Counted from the stretch's first letter, positions 1 to 9,699 are shown. The stretch: 64,000 nucleotides of DNA from Pediococcus argentinicus (GCF_001437605.1 NZ_JQCQ01000005.1:1-64000), one strand, 5' to 3'. A program made the numbers and translations. Notes: generated from the letters alone by a model not told the origin.

Positions 1-37
1 ATTTTAGACTAGTTATTTCCCAGGCTCATTTTACTTT

Positions 38-418
38 TTAAAAGTCCACCACTCCCCAAGAAACAACGCCTTTTTGAACTTCATCTTCAAAGAGATCGAT
101 TGTATGTTGAGCAAACTGAGGATCAACTTCTTTAATATCTTGAATAGCTTTGCACAGTGGGATCGGTCCCGTTAAAACAACGGATTTAGTTGAATGGCTA
201 ATGTATCCCTTACTAGCAGCAATAATTGCATGTCCAGCCAGATTAACAAAACAAACTAAGTATAAATCCATTGGTTCAAAAAAAGGCACCGCCCATGTTC
301 TTTCATCAACTTGTTGAACAAGTTCAGGATGCTTAACAAACCTACCTACTTCTTCAATTGTGGGTTTTCTTAACATCATTGCTGAAATTTTCTCAAACTT
401 AACTGGTGTATTTTGCAT
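38..418 (-). CDS. Hypothetical protein, 126 aa
   Basis: I do not recognise this family. The protein has no signal peptide and no convincing membrane segment; the middle (about residues 48-68) is hydrophobic but is interrupted by a proline and charged residues, so a soluble alpha/beta fold is more likely. The start ATG follows a weak AGAAGG-like ribosome site. It lies 82 nt downstream of another small unknown gene on the same strand. The downstream end is at the window edge, so no statement about an operon partner on that side is possible. Confidence 0.55.
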   Translation of the reverse strand: MQNTPVKFEKISAMMLRKPTIEEVGRFVKHPELVQQVDERTWAVPFFEPMDLYLVCFVNLAGHAIIAASKGYISHSTKSVVLTGPIPLCKAIQDIKEVDPQFAQHTIDLFEDEVQKGVVSWGVVDF

Positions 419-500
419 AATGGGCCTTCTTTCTATATCATTTAATTTATAATTACTATAACGAAAAAGTTAATTACAATCAAACAATATACTCAAGCCA

Positions 501-815
501 CTATTTTTCAGAAATATGATTTTCGTTCAATACCGCATTAAAATCCTTTGTAATCCGGTCATCACGTTCCCATTCTTCCCAATGATCCAACTTATCAGTT
601 GGCATTTCATAGCGTTCGCCAATATATTTTTCATAATTCATTACATGTTGTGAATGTGAAATGTTCAACTGCATAATCCGAACTGATTTAATATAACCTC
701 GCTCGGCTGCTAACTCTGCGCGCCCATTTAACATCATATTACCTAGTTCTAAATATTTTGTTCCATCTAACCTAGTTATTTCTTGAATCAATGTAAATGT
801 TTCTTCACTCTTCAT
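501..815 (-). CDS. Hypothetical protein, 104 aa
   Basis: Unknown small soluble protein, rich in Glu, Met and aromatic residues, with an acidic segment (residues about 70-90) and no membrane helix. The start is supported by a GGAGG ribosome site nine bases before the ATG and by a near-consensus promoter (TTGACA, 18-nt spacer, TATACT) just upstream, so it is very likely a real, independently transcribed gene even though no function can be given. It is followed by the 126-aa unknown gene on the same strand. Confidence 0.6.
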   Translation of the reverse strand: MKSEETFTLIQEITRLDGTKYLELGNMMLNGRAELAAERGYIKSVRIMQLNISHSQHVMNYEKYIGERYEMPTDKLDHWEEWERDDRITKDFNAVLNENHISEK

Positions 816-837
816 CTGTTGTCGCCTCCGCTCATTA

Positions 838-867
838 AGTATAGCGATAGTTGATTAACACTGTCAA
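838..867 (-). promoter_or_regulatory. Promoter of the 104-aa hypothetical gene
   Basis: On the minus strand TTGACA (862-867) is followed after 18 nt by TATACT (838-843). The -35 box touches the end of the T-tract of the glmS terminator, so the two transcription units are packed end to end. Confidence 0.7.
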
Positions 868-870
868 AAC

Positions 871-910
871 AAAAAAGAACTCAAAATGGAATTACCATCT
901 TCGAGCTCTT
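871..910 (-). terminator. Rho-independent terminator downstream of glmS
   Basis: Read on the minus strand, AAGAGCTC and a following arm pair with a GAGTTCTT-containing arm (one bulge, G-U pairs allowed), loop AATT, followed by six T. It lies about 100 nt after the glmS stop codon. Confidence 0.75.
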
Positions 911-972
911 TATATAAGAGAGAAAGAGAATTGATTGTAGGTAGGAGATGCGCTGCTACCTTACAAATTAAA

Positions 973-986
973 TGATAGCGCTTTCA
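973..986. promoter_or_regulatory. cre-like box (CcpA site)
   Basis: TGATAGCGCTTTCA matches the catabolite responsive element consensus TGWNANCGNTNWCA at every fixed position. It sits between the glmS stop codon and its terminator, an odd place for a promoter operator; it is 105 nt upstream of the -35 box of the next gene. Confidence 0.45.
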
Positions 987-1013
987 TAGCTATCTGTCAA
1001 TCCAATTTTAAAA

Positions 1014-2828
1014 TTATTCTACTGTAACACTCTTAGCTAAATTACGCGGTTGATCCACATTATATCCTCTAAGCAATGTTGCATAGTAAGCCATTAACTG
1101 GCCGACAACAACACTAACTAATGGCATCATGATCTCATCAACACTTGGTATGATAATCTGATCGCCGTCTTTAGCTAAGCCTTCACGAACAATATTAATC
1201 ACATTGGCTCCACGTGATAATACTTCTTGTAAATTACTGCGTGTGTTATCAGCTGTTGCAGCTTGTGTAATAATTCCAATGACTGGTGTACCCTTTTCAA
1301 TTAAAGCAATTGTTCCATGCTTTAATTCACCAGCTGCAAATCCTTCAGCTTGAATGTATGAGATTTCTTTGAGCTTCAATGAAGCCTCTAGTGCAACATT
1401 GTAATCAAGTCCCCGTCCAATATAAAAGGCATTACGGGTTTTAGCTAAATTGTCTTCAGCAATCTTTTGAATTTGATCTTTTTCATCCACAACTACTTGC
1501 ATTGCATTAGCTGTTTGACTAAATTGTTCATTTAAATCAATCTCTTTAGCAGCTGTAATATCCTTAATTCGACCCACTGCTGTGGCTAAAAGTACTTCCA
1601 CTGCAATTTGAGCTGTATATGCTTTGGTGGAAGCAACTGCAATTTCAGGACCGGCTTCCAAAGTGACTGCATTATCAGCTTCACGAGCTAATGTTGAATT
1701 ATCAACATTTGTAATCGTTAGTGTTGGGACTTTCCATTCATTAGTTGCTCGAACCAGAACCTGACGACTGTCAGCCGTCTCACCACTTTGACTCAAGAAA
1801 ATGAACATTGCACCATCTTCAATAATTGGGTCATCATAAGCGAATTCCGAAGCTACCACCACTTCAGTTGGCGTTTTAGCTAACTTTTCAAATAACTTCT
1901 TACCAACTAGTCCAGCATGATAACTTGTGCCAGCTCCCACAATATAAAGCTTTGTGGCGTCTGTTAGTTGTTTGATTAATTTAGCATCAAATTTGGGCTC
2001 GTTATTATCAAGATATTTACCCTGGATTCGACGCATTACAGCAGGTTGTTCATCAATTTCTTTCAACATGTAATATGGGTAAGCACCTTTATCAGCAGCT
2101 GCTGGATCAATATTAACTTTGAAAGGTTCGCGTGTAATCTGTTCGCCATTTTCATTTTCAATTTTGACATCATTCTTAGTTACAGTGACTACTTCTTTAT
2201 CATGTAATTCTAGAAATAAATCTGTAACATCTAACATTGCTAGTGCATCACTACATACAACGTTGAAATCTGATCCAAGACCGATCAATAATGGGCTCTT
2301 ATTCTTAGCCACATATAGAATATCAGGTTGTTCACGATCCATTAAGATAAATGCGTAAGAAGAGTTCTTTAACAAACTAATAGTTTTATGAAAAGCATCT
2401 GGTGTGCTTAATCCATCGTTAGAAAACTTATCAATCAATTGAACAACAACTTCTGTATCAGTTTCACTTTCAAAATGAACACCTTTTAAGTATGTTTCTT
2501 TTAATTCAAGATAGTTTTCAATTACGCCGTTATGAACTAAATAAAAACGATCATCTTGTGAAAAATGTGGATGGGCATTTTCAACACTTGGTATACCATG
2601 CGTAGCCCATCTGGTATGTCCAATTCCTACACTACCTTGAACATTATCTGTAATCTTATTTTCGAGATTAATAATCTTTCCTTGTGCTTTAACAAGATGG
2701 TCTTTTCCATTTTGTTCATTCACGTAAATACCGGCAGAATCATATCCACGGTACTCTAATTTTTTCAAACCATTGACCAAGACACTTGTTGCATTATTCA
2801 ATCCATTTACTCCAACAATTCCACACAT
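1014..2828 (-). CDS. glmS: Glutamine--fructose-6-phosphate aminotransferase (isomerizing)
   Basis: Makes glucosamine-6-phosphate from fructose-6-phosphate and glutamine, the first committed step to UDP-GlcNAc. The N-terminal class II glutaminase domain begins MCGIVGV, whose Cys2 becomes the nucleophile after Met removal, so the start is set at this ATG (604 codons), which has an AAGGAGA ribosome site seven bases upstream; an in-frame longer version would bury the catalytic Cys. Two SIS sugar-isomerase domains follow (about 280-420 and 450-590), ending in the conserved LAKSVTVE tail. It lies downstream of glmM but has its own consensus promoter and is separated by a terminator. Only about 56 nt of leader exist between the predicted transcription start and the ATG, too little for a glmS ribozyme. 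Confidence 0.97.
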   Translation of the reverse strand: MCGIVGVNGLNNATSVLVNGLKKLEYRGYDSAGIYVNEQNGKDHLVKAQGKIINLENKITDNVQGSVGIGHTRWATHGIPSVENAHPHFSQDDRFYLVHNGVIENYLELKETYLKGVHFESETDTEVVVQLIDKFSNDGLSTPDAFHKTISLLKNSSYAFILMDREQPDILYVAKNKSPLLIGLGSDFNVVCSDALAMLDVTDLFLELHDKEVVTVTKNDVKIENENGEQITREPFKVNIDPAAADKGAYPYYMLKEIDEQPAVMRRIQGKYLDNNEPKFDAKLIKQLTDATKLYIVGAGTSYHAGLVGKKLFEKLAKTPTEVVVASEFAYDDPIIEDGAMFIFLSQSGETADSRQVLVRATNEWKVPTLTITNVDNSTLAREADNAVTLEAGPEIAVASTKAYTAQIAVEVLLATAVGRIKDITAAKEIDLNEQFSQTANAMQVVVDEKDQIQKIAEDNLAKTRNAFYIGRGLDYNVALEASLKLKEISYIQAEGFAAGELKHGTIALIEKGTPVIGIITQAATADNTRSNLQEVLSRGANVINIVREGLAKDGDQIIIPSVDEIMMPLVSVVVGQLMAYYATLLRGYNVDQPRNLAKSVTVE

Positions 2829-2890
2829 ATAGAAATTCTCCTTTTTTGGTATATACAATTTTAGTTAATTGGTATTAACTGACAAGTAAG

Positions 2891-2919
2891 AATATAATGC
2901 ATTAAAATGGGATTGTCAA
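2891..2919 (-). promoter_or_regulatory. glmS promoter
   Basis: Minus strand TTGACA (2914-2919), 17-nt spacer, TATATT (2891-2896): a near-perfect sigma-A promoter placed between the glmM terminator and glmS, so glmS can be transcribed independently of cdaA-cdaR-glmM. Confidence 0.85.
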
Positions 2920-2982
2920 GAAAATACTTAAATTTGGTATCGTTAAAATTCAATATAGGTATATGCTACGATCTGTGTACAA

Positions 2983-3010
2983 AAAAAGAACTCATCTCTG
3001 AGTTCTTTTT
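2983..3010. terminator. Terminator after glmM
   Basis: AAAGAACTCA and TGAGTTCTTT form a perfect stem with a short loop and have A/T runs on both sides. It begins eight bases after the glmM stop and ends the cdaA-cdaR-glmM transcript. Confidence 0.85.
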
Positions 3011-3018
3011 AATTTTAA

Positions 3019-4380
3019 TTATTCAGCACCAACTTCACTGCGCACAACAGCTGAAATACGGTCAACATATTGATCAACAGTTTCTTGTGTTGGAGCTTCG
3101 GCCATAACTCGCAATAAATCTTCTGTTCCTGAAGGACGCACGAGAACTCGACCGTCCCCGTCCATTTCTTCTTCGACCTGTTTAATAATATCTTTAATCG
3201 CTTGGTTTTCTAAAGCTAACTTCTTATCTTGAACTCGAATATTTTCAAGCTTTTGTGGATAAGTCGTAACCTCACTAGCTAATTCTGATAATTTCTTACC
3301 TGATTGCTTGACGATATACATCAACTGAATGGCTGTTAGCATACCATCGCCAGTTGTATTGTAATCTAAAAATACAACGTGTCCTGATTGTTCTCCACCC
3401 AGGTTATAACCATTTTTGAGCATTTCCTCAACAACATAACGGTCTCCAACTTTAGTTTTAACTGATGTTAATTCGTTAGCTTCAAGGGCCTTGTATAGAC
3501 CTAGGTTACTCATAACTGTTGTAACAACAGTATCTTTCTTCAAACGGCCACGTTCACTGAGATACTTTCCACAGATGAACATAATCTTATCACCGTCAAC
3601 AATGTCTCCATTTTCATCAACAGCAATACAACGATCTCCGTCACCATCAAAAGCAACACCCATATCAGCATCTTCGTCTAAAACAAATTTAGAAAGGTTC
3701 TCTGGATGCGTTGAGCCAACACCATTATTAATATTCAATCCATCTGGTTTAGTTGCTGTAGTACTAAAATCAGCTTTCAAATCAGCAAAAATTTGAGAAA
3801 CAAAGCCACTGGTTGCACCATTTGCAGCATCAACAGCAATCTTTAAGCCTTCTAAATCATCTGGGATTGTTTGTTCCAAAAATGAAGTGTAGTTTAATGC
3901 ACCTTCTGGGTAGTCCGTTAAAACACCCAATCCTTCTGCTGAAGGACGTGGTAATTCATCTTTAGGAGCATCGAGTAATACTTCAATTTCTCCTTCTAAT
4001 TCATCAGATAATTTATAACCATCTGAACCAAAGAATTTAATTCCGTTATCTTGAGCAGGATTGTGTGATGCTGTAATCATTACACCAGCGTCAGCTTCTT
4101 GACGACGAACTAAGTAGGCAACACCAGGAGTTGTAACAACACCCATGTCCATTACTTCAATACCGACTGAGAGCAATCCAGAAACTAATGCTTCTTTTAA
4201 CATTTGACCAGAAATACGTGTATCACGTGATACCAATACCTTAGGTCTCTTTTCACCATCTTTAGCATGTTTTGTTAGGACATAACCACCAGTACGGCCT
4301 AATTGAAAAGCCAATTCAGGGGTTAAGGTTTGATTTGCAATTCCACGAACACCATCAGTCCCAAAATATTTCAACTTCAT
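3019..4380 (-). CDS. glmM: Phosphoglucosamine mutase
   Basis: Interconverts glucosamine-6-phosphate and glucosamine-1-phosphate on the route to UDP-GlcNAc. The 453-residue length and four-domain phosphohexomutase plan are standard. Visible motifs are the N-terminal FGTDGVRG, the phosphoserine loop TASHNPA (Ser about 105), the metal-binding DGDGDR (about 240) and the C-terminal phosphate-binding RPSGTE. It starts 2 nt after the cdaR stop, so translation is probably coupled. In other Firmicutes GlmM binds and inhibits the diadenylate cyclase CdaA, which fits this conserved operon. Confidence 0.98.
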   Translation of the reverse strand: MKLKYFGTDGVRGIANQTLTPELAFQLGRTGGYVLTKHAKDGEKRPKVLVSRDTRISGQMLKEALVSGLLSVGIEVMDMGVVTTPGVAYLVRRQEADAGVMITASHNPAQDNGIKFFGSDGYKLSDELEGEIEVLLDAPKDELPRPSAEGLGVLTDYPEGALNYTSFLEQTIPDDLEGLKIAVDAANGATSGFVSQIFADLKADFSTTATKPDGLNINNGVGSTHPENLSKFVLDEDADMGVAFDGDGDRCIAVDENGDIVDGDKIMFICGKYLSERGRLKKDTVVTTVMSNLGLYKALEANELTSVKTKVGDRYVVEEMLKNGYNLGGEQSGHVVFLDYNTTGDGMLTAIQLMYIVKQSGKKLSELASEVTTYPQKLENIRVQDKKLALENQAIKDIIKQVEEEMDGDGRVLVRPSGTEDLLRVMAEAPTQETVDQYVDRISAVVRSEVGAE

Positions 4381-4382
4381 AA

Positions 4383-5192
4383 TTATTCTCCATTCACTTT
4401 GCTTTGATTATCTGTACTATTTTGTTTATCAGAAGATGCATTACTTATATCAGCTTTATCATCGTTCTTTTGATCAGTTTTCTTCTCTTTACTAATTGGT
4501 AGTGTAACATTTACTGTCTGTGGACTCAAAATGACGTTTACAATATTGCCGTTTGCATCAAGTGCCTGTAGAAGTACCTGGCTGTTTAAATCAGCTTTTG
4601 TACCTTTTGGAACACTAATGTCCGCAACAACTTGTGAAATCTTGCTGACGTCCGCAACTGAACCTGTTACTTTGACCGTTGTACTACCTAACTTAGGAGT
4701 GCCAATTACATATCCCTTAGCAACCATCGATTTATCAAAACGAGGCTGAATCGCAAATGTTTCGGTCTTTCGATGTGCAATTGTAACATCGGTTTTATCC
4801 GGCGTAATTTGATATGAAATATCTTTATTCAATCCTTGTGCTTTAAAGGCGACCCGATGATCACCGGTACTTAAGCTTTGGAGCGGTAGGTAAACCTTAA
4901 AGTTCTGGGTATTAACTGTGGTAGTCACCAATGCGCTAGGACCCGTTAATTTAACTTTCACCTTAGCAGGATAACCACTCACGATGTAGTCTGAGTTATT
5001 AATATCTAAATCAACTGGCATAGTCATCGTTGCTGTCCGTTCAGACATCAATATAGATGTATCTTGATGTGATGCAATCCCCGACACTCGTGTTGATGCG
5101 CCCTTGTCGGTCTTAACATATGCAAATAATAAGACTGCAAAAATTAGTGCTAAGAGGCGATACATCCAGTTTCTAGTGAAGAACTTTCTCAT
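4383..5192 (-). CDS. cdaR: YbbR-domain regulator of CdaA
   Basis: Membrane-anchored extracytoplasmic protein that modulates the diadenylate cyclase CdaA. One N-terminal membrane helix (about residues 10-28) is followed by repeated YbbR beta-domains to about residue 235, then a charged, low-complexity tail rich in Lys, Asp, Ser and Asn. The start has a GGGGAGG ribosome site. The first four bases overlap the cdaA stop (ATGA), and glmM follows after 2 nt, the standard cdaA-cdaR-glmM order. Confidence 0.93.
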   Translation of the reverse strand: MRKFFTRNWMYRLLALIFAVLLFAYVKTDKGASTRVSGIASHQDTSILMSERTATMTMPVDLDINNSDYIVSGYPAKVKVKLTGPSALVTTTVNTQNFKVYLPLQSLSTGDHRVAFKAQGLNKDISYQITPDKTDVTIAHRKTETFAIQPRFDKSMVAKGYVIGTPKLGSTTVKVTGSVADVSKISQVVADISVPKGTKADLNSQVLLQALDANGNIVNVILSPQTVNVTLPISKEKKTDQKNDDKADISNASSDKQNSTDNQSKVNGE

Positions 5193-6037
5193 TTGTGGTC
5201 ACCTCCCCTAAAGAAGGATGCAATGCTGTCTGCCACAAATCCTAATCCTGACTTTTGAACCTCTTCATCGTTAATCAATTGAGCTCTGAAGTAACGAAGG
5301 TATGATTCTTGGTCCATACTACGAAGTAATTCGCTATCCTTCATAATCGAAACTTCACCAGTTTCTTCAGAGACAACGATTGTTAAAGCATCAGTTACTT
5401 CACTCATCCCAACCGCGGCACGATGTCTAGTACCAAGTTCTTTGGGAATCATATTACTTTGAGATAGAGGTAAATATGCTGCCGCAACGGCGATCTTATT
5501 ATCCTTAATAATGACCGCCCCATCATGCAGTGGCGTATTTGGAATAAAGATATTAATCAGCAACTCACCCGTTATATCAGCATCTAATGCGATACCAGTT
5601 TCAATATATTCTTCCAAACCAGTATCCATTTGAATGGAAATCAACGCCCCAATTCGACGTTTAGACATATATTGAATAGCTTTATCCAACGCTTCAATCA
5701 TCTTATTGGCGGCGTCATTTTGCGAATGGGTTCTAGCAAATAACGAACCACGTCCTAAATGTTCCAATCCACGTCTGATCTCTGGCTGGAAGATAATAAC
5801 CATCGCAATTACAATCCAGTTAATAACTTGATCCATCAACCACGAAACGGTTGATAGTCCGAAATACCAACTTACAACACGGATCAAAGCAATCACAACA
5901 ATTCCTCTGAAAAGTTGAACTGCTTTTGTCCCTCTCAATAACATGATTAATTCATAAAAGACAAACCAAACAACTAGAATATCAATTAAGTTAATCAAGT
6001 TACCCCATGTTAAAAATTGGGACCAATCAATTTTCAT
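5189..6037 (-). CDS. cdaA: Diadenylate cyclase (c-di-AMP synthase)
   Basis: Condenses two ATP into cyclic di-AMP, the second messenger controlling potassium, osmolytes and wall homeostasis in Firmicutes. Three N-terminal membrane helices (within residues about 10-85) precede a DAC domain carrying the LHDGA and GTRHRAA catalytic motifs. The length (282 aa) is typical. The start ATG has a GGGGGA ribosome site. It is the first gene of the cdaA-cdaR-glmM unit, with an extended -10 promoter upstream. Confidence 0.97.
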   Translation of the reverse strand: MKIDWSQFLTWGNLINLIDILVVWFVFYELIMLLRGTKAVQLFRGIVVIALIRVVSWYFGLSTVSWLMDQVINWIVIAMVIIFQPEIRRGLEHLGRGSLFARTHSQNDAANKMIEALDKAIQYMSKRRIGALISIQMDTGLEEYIETGIALDADITGELLINIFIPNTPLHDGAVIIKDNKIAVAAAYLPLSQSNMIPKELGTRHRAAVGMSEVTDALTIVVSEETGEVSIMKDSELLRSMDQESYLRYFRAQLINDEEVQKSGLGFVADSIASFFRGGDHK

Positions 6038-6061
6038 ATGTATGTCCCCCTACTTAAAATT

Positions 6062-6070
6062 ATTATACCA
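6062..6070 (-). promoter_or_regulatory. cdaA promoter (extended -10)
   Basis: Minus strand TGGTATAAT gives a consensus -10 box with the TG extension. No good -35 is seen. It lies 25 nt before the cdaA start. Confidence 0.6.
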
Positions 6071-6144
6071 TTTACTCTAAAACACGCTGATAATCCTTTA
6101 AACCAAAAAAAGGTTGGAAATATACCAAGTATAGCCTCACTTGT

Positions 6145-6272
6145 TTAAATCGGAAAAATAAGATTAATTCCTCCGCTTAGCTATAAAAGCCAAATAATTC
6201 AAACTACGAATCATTCGGCTTTCTTTGCTATGCTCAGAATCAAAACATCTTATTTTTTGCTCTAATTTCAAC
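6145..6272 (-). repeat. Structured intergenic repeat, copy A
   Basis: Member of the window's 125-bp dispersed family, read on the minus strand. It begins close after the murB stop codon. Outer stem: AAAAATAAGAT (6154-6164) against ATCTTATTTTT (from 6247). The inner stem pairs an arm containing GCCGAATGATTC with GAATTATTTGGC, with G-U pairs at both differing positions. It keeps the conserved GAGCATAGCA and TAGCTAAGC segments seen in copies B and D. Confidence 0.75.
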
Positions 6273-6274
6273 CC

Positions 6275-7177
6275 TTATTTCTCATCACCGATAATTCTAA
6301 CTTCGGTCTCTAGTGCAACGCCAAACTGCTTTTTGACAGTTGCTTGAACATGATGAATTACGTTCATATAATCAGTTGCTGTAGCACCACCGACATTAAT
6401 AATAAAACCAGCATGCTTCATTGAAACTTGAGCACCACCAGAAGTATATCCTTGAAGTCCGGCTTCGTGAATTAACTTACCAGTAAAATATCCTGTTGGT
6501 CGTTTAAATACACTTCCACATGATGGGTATTCCAACGGTTGTTTGGAGGCTCTCAATAAGTTAAGCTCATCCATTCGTGCTCTAATACGTGTGCTATTGC
6601 CAGGCTTTAATTTGAAAGTGGCTGATAACACAACATCATCGTAATCTTGGACACTGCTATGACGATAGCCAAAATCTAAATCATGATTATTTAAAATCTT
6701 AATTTCGCCATCACGAGTTAATACTTCAACTTCTGATACGACACCACTGATTTCGCCATCGTAAGCACCGGCATTCATGAAAATCGCACCACCAATGGAA
6801 CCTGGGATTCCAGCAGCAAATTCCAGTCCTGTCAAACCACCCTGATATGCCATCTCAGTCGTTTGAATTAAAGCTGCACCAGCGTCAGCAATAACTTCGT
6901 CGCCTTGAACTTGAATCCGGTTCATTTTAGTTAGAATAAGAGTTAGTCCTCTTATTCCGCCATCTCTAACAATTAAATTACTAGCATTACCAATAATAGT
7001 TAATGCGGTATCAGTTTCATTTGCCCACATCAAAAGTTGCTTTGTCTGTGCAACTGATTCAGGAAAGACCAACAGGTCGGCTGGTCCACCGGTTTTTGTG
7101 TTTGTATATTTTGATAAAGGTTCATTTTTAAAAATCTGCATATCTGGAAATGCATCGTTAATATCTGGAGCCATCAT
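6275..7177 (-). CDS. murB: UDP-N-acetylenolpyruvoylglucosamine reductase
   Basis: FAD- and NADPH-dependent enzyme that reduces UDP-GlcNAc-enolpyruvate to UDP-MurNAc for peptidoglycan. It has the FAD-binding PCMH segment with [12 protein letters not shown] (about 63-75), the [10 protein letters not shown] loop and the catalytic Ser in SCGSVF (about 222), ending with [12 protein letters not shown] just upstream is in frame, but AGGAG lies six bases before the first ATG, so the 300-codon version is chosen. It follows the oxidoreductase gene by about 35 nt. Copy A of the dispersed repeat starts just after the stop. Confidence 0.96.
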   Translation of the reverse strand: MMAPDINDAFPDMQIFKNEPLSKYTNTKTGGPADLLVFPESVAQTKQLLMWANETDTALTIIGNASNLIVRDGGIRGLTLILTKMNRIQVQGDEVIADAGAALIQTTEMAYQGGLTGLEFAAGIPGSIGGAIFMNAGAYDGEISGVVSEVEVLTRDGEIKILNNHDLDFGYRHSSVQDYDDVVLSATFKLKPGNSTRIRARMDELNLLRASKQPLEYPSCGSVFKRPTGYFTGKLIHEAGLQGYTSGGAQVSMKHAGFIINVGGATATDYMNVIHHVQATVKKQFGVALETEVRIIGDEK

Positions 7178-7212
7178 CAAATTCTCCTCTGCTTAAATAA
7201 ATTGTCTGGTAT

Positions 7213-8136
7213 TTATTTTATCACTTTCGATTCTTCTAATAAACGACTACACAACCAATGACTGGATAAAACTGACTTTTCTGAAACTGGATTATCAGTT
7301 TTATTCACAACTGCGTCTAAAAATTCATTTACTAAAGGTTCAAACCCCCGTGTAATTAACAATCTTTGCCAGTCCCCACCACGAGTAATTGTTTCATTTT
7401 CAGCATTGGTATGTGTTAATTCTTGGCAATCTTTAGCCTGCAGCACACCTTGATTACTGATTTTTAAAATTGATTCACTATTCACACCAGTTTGCATTCC
7501 AATTAGCGCTGTTCCAACACCTTGGGAACCTTGCATGGTTATTTCAGCACTTTTTAGATACTGCTCGTCATCCGTTAATGTAATTAGGCCGCCAACGTAT
7601 TTTGCTTTATCACTATTTAATTCAAATTGAACTAAATCAACTACGTGGATTAATAAATCATAAACCGCAAACTTTGGTTCCTGTAATTCATTTTGTCTCA
7701 CTTTAGACGCAAACACTCTGTGTGGCAGTCCAATAGCTTTCATTTCTTTGTGAACTGGAACAAATCTGCGGTTAAAGCCACACGTTAACAACACTTTGTG
7801 GTCTCTCGCAATTTGAAAAAGCTCTTCAACTTCTTGATAGTTTTCCGAAATGGGCTTATCTACATAAACATTAATATCAGACTGCAAAAGTTCTTTTACA
7901 ATTTGATAATGTGACGATGTCGGTGTATGTACAAAAACCGCTAAGGGCCGTTCTTCAATCAATTCCTCAACTGAAGTATGACCATATTTAAATCCGTATC
8001 TTTGCTTTAAATGATTGAGCTGTTCTTCATGACGACTGACAATGTGCCATTCGTATTGATCTCGTAATTGTTCATAAACTGGCAAATATGCTTTTTGTGC
8101 AATATTACCGATTCCAATAATACCGAGTTTCTTCAT
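7213..8136 (-). CDS. Gfo/Idh/MocA family oxidoreductase
   Basis: Predicted NAD(P)-dependent dehydrogenase. The N-terminal Rossmann domain shows GIIGIGNIAQ (residues 5-14) and a DKPISEN motif near residue 94, equivalent to the EKP motif that places the catalytic Lys. The C-terminal beta domain covers roughly 125-300. The substrate cannot be read from sequence; family members act on sugars, inositol or related compounds. It is expressed just upstream of murB on the same strand with a 35-nt gap, but no functional link to wall synthesis is established. Confidence 0.85.
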   Translation of the reverse strand: MKKLGIIGIGNIAQKAYLPVYEQLRDQYEWHIVSRHEEQLNHLKQRYGFKYGHTSVEELIEERPLAVFVHTPTSSHYQIVKELLQSDINVYVDKPISENYQEVEELFQIARDHKVLLTCGFNRRFVPVHKEMKAIGLPHRVFASKVRQNELQEPKFAVYDLLIHVVDLVQFELNSDKAKYVGGLITLTDDEQYLKSAEITMQGSQGVGTALIGMQTGVNSESILKISNQGVLQAKDCQELTHTNAENETITRGGDWQRLLITRGFEPLVNEFLDAVVNKTDNPVSEKSVLSSHWLCSRLLEESKVIK

Positions 8137-8203
8137 AAATCGTTCTTCCTTTACTGTCTGCTTCAGGTTAGTTAAAATACACAGTAGAACTTTTGAAAGC
8201 TAG

Positions 8204-8749
8204 GTGAAATCTTTGAACTTTGTAGCAATTGATTTTGAAACTGCGGCACCCGTTCGTGCAAGCGCCTGTTCATTAGCATTAACTATCGTTAAAAATGATC
8301 AAATCACTGATGAACTATATTCCCTGATCAATCCCGAAATGGAATTTAATTGGCGCAATATCCAAGTCCATGGAATTCATGAACAAGATGTTGCTGATGC
8401 TCCAACATTCCCAGAACTATGGCCAGCAATTGAACAGTTTTTCACACCTGACCAGTTAGTAATCGCTCATAACAATACATTTGATAACAGTGTCCTCAAG
8501 AAAACTTTAGAACGCTACGACTTAAACCGACTTCCATATCAAACATTAGATACTGTGAAGACGTCCAAGAGTTTCTTTCCTAATTATGTTAATCATAAAT
8601 TAGATACGATGTGCAATAATCTCGGAATTGAACTTCAACATCATCACAATGCTCTTGATGATAGTCGTGCTTGTGCCAACATCTTATTATATGAAGAACA
8701 AAACTTTGGTACAGATGCTATTCAGCCATTTATCAAACAATTTAGTTAA
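8204..8749 (+). CDS. DnaQ-like 3'-5' exonuclease
   Basis: A single DEDDh exonuclease domain of 181 residues. ExoI is DFET (Asp10, Glu12), ExoII surrounds HNNTFDNSVL, and ExoIII is HHNALDDSRA with His and Asp. It lacks polymerase or helicase domains, so it resembles stand-alone DNA polymerase III epsilon-like proteins of lactobacilli rather than PolC. The start is GTG with only a weak purine stretch upstream. Its last four bases overlap the end of the convergent acetyltransferase gene. Confidence 0.88.
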   Translation: MKSLNFVAIDFETAAPVRASACSLALTIVKNDQITDELYSLINPEMEFNWRNIQVHGIHEQDVADAPTFPELWPAIEQFFTPDQLVIAHNNTFDNSVLKKTLERYDLNRLPYQTLDTVKTSKSFFPNYVNHKLDTMCNNLGIELQHHHNALDDSRACANILLYEEQNFGTDAIQPFIKQFS

Positions 8750-9234
8750 AAATCACGATTCATACGAATCAAAGATCTTCCTTGTTCATCTTGGAAGGTC
8801 TTTTCTTTTTGGAATCCATTCTGTTGATAAATTTTAACAGCGTACTCATTTGTATTGATAACATCTAACCAAACACGTTTTAAAGCACTGAATTGTTCAG
8901 CCCAGTACATTCCTTCATCGACAAGTGCACTCCCGATACCCGCATGCCAGAATTCTTTCTTAACAGCAACCCCAAGCTCTGCACCTTCGTTATGTTCAGA
9001 ATCAATAATTGTGACAATTCCAATCAGTTCGGGTCCTAAACAAGCTAACAGAATAAAGTTCTGCGGGCTTCGCTGAATTAAATCTAATTGTTGCCCAATT
9101 TGATCATCACTCATCCCTTCAAAACTATTATCCACAGTGAAGGTATCACTCTCGTTAGATAGCGTTGCAAAAAGATTAACAATTTCACGAGCATCGGCTG
9201 CTTCGGCTTCTCTAAAAGTTACTTCTTCGGTCAC
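8746..9234 (-). CDS. GNAT family N-acetyltransferase
   Basis: Acetyl-CoA-dependent acyltransferase of unknown substrate. The GNAT fold is seen from the beta4 strand GAELGVAV followed by the acetyl-CoA loop WHAGIGSAL (about 100-112) and the NxxAVKIYQQNGF segment near the C-terminus. It overlaps the 3' end of tsaE by 23 nt, so it is probably translated from the ung-tsaE message. RimI, which often neighbours tsaE, is a possible relative, but the length and N-terminus do not allow that assignment. Confidence 0.85.
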   Translation of the reverse strand: MTEEVTFREAEAADAREIVNLFATLSNESDTFTVDNSFEGMSDDQIGQQLDLIQRSPQNFILLACLGPELIGIVTIIDSEHNEGAELGVAVKKEFWHAGIGSALVDEGMYWAEQFSALKRVWLDVINTNEYAVKIYQQNGFQKEKTFQDEQGRSLIRMNRDF

Positions 9235-9697
9235 TTAATTTATGCTCCAATTCTGAACTAATTTGATTGTAGTGTTCTCCATGCGGTTCAACTGTTGCAA
9301 AACGCTTAGTATTATCATGATTGCGTTCTAAGTGAACAGTCAAAAATTCATCTGGTAAAAAGTCCTGAATATATTCCGACCATTCAACCACGGTAATGCC
9401 ATCACCATTGAAATAGTCCTCAAAGCCTAAATCTTCGGCTCCGCCATCTTCCAAACGATAAGCATCCATGTGAAAGAGTGGCATTTTTCCATCATGATAT
9501 TCATGAATAATTGTATACGTGGGACTCTTTATATATCTCTTAATTCCTAATGCTTGTGCAATTCCTTTTGTAAGGGTTGTTTTGCCAGCTCCTAAGTCAC
9601 CGTCCAATAGTACAACGTCATTGGGCTTTAACAGTTGTCCCAACGCATTACCAAATTCGATGGTTTGTGCTTCATCTTCAAGTTGAAATGTATCCAT
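9212..9697 (-). CDS. tsaE: tRNA threonylcarbamoyladenosine biosynthesis ATPase TsaE
   Basis: P-loop ATPase that partners TsaB and TsaD in forming t6A37 in ANN-decoding tRNAs. The Walker A loop is GDLGAGKTT (about residues 33-41), followed by SPTYTI and the DAYRLED segment typical of the family. The chosen ATG gives MDTFQLED, matching the usual short N-terminus; a longer frame into ung is open but would overlap it by 28 nt. The ATG lies 3 nt after the ung stop. tsaB and tsaD are not in the window. Confidence 0.95.
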   Translation of the reverse strand: MDTFQLEDEAQTIEFGNALGQLLKPNDVVLLDGDLGAGKTTLTKGIAQALGIKRYIKSPTYTIIHEYHDGKMPLFHMDAYRLEDGGAEDLGFEDYFNGDGITVVEWSEYIQDFLPDEFLTVHLERNHDNTKRFATVEPHGEHYNQISSELEHKLSDRRSNF

Positions 9698-9699
9698 TA

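Noticed and set aside
2829-2890. A glmS ribozyme upstream of glmS
   Set aside because: The promoter leaves a leader of only about 56 nt, far shorter than the 150-200 nt ribozyme, and no ribozyme core sequence is seen.
6145-6272. A miniature inverted-repeat transposon explanation for the dispersed repeats
   Set aside because: I see no target-site duplications, and the ends of the stems differ between copies while staying complementary, which favours RNA structure; not excluded for the family's origin.
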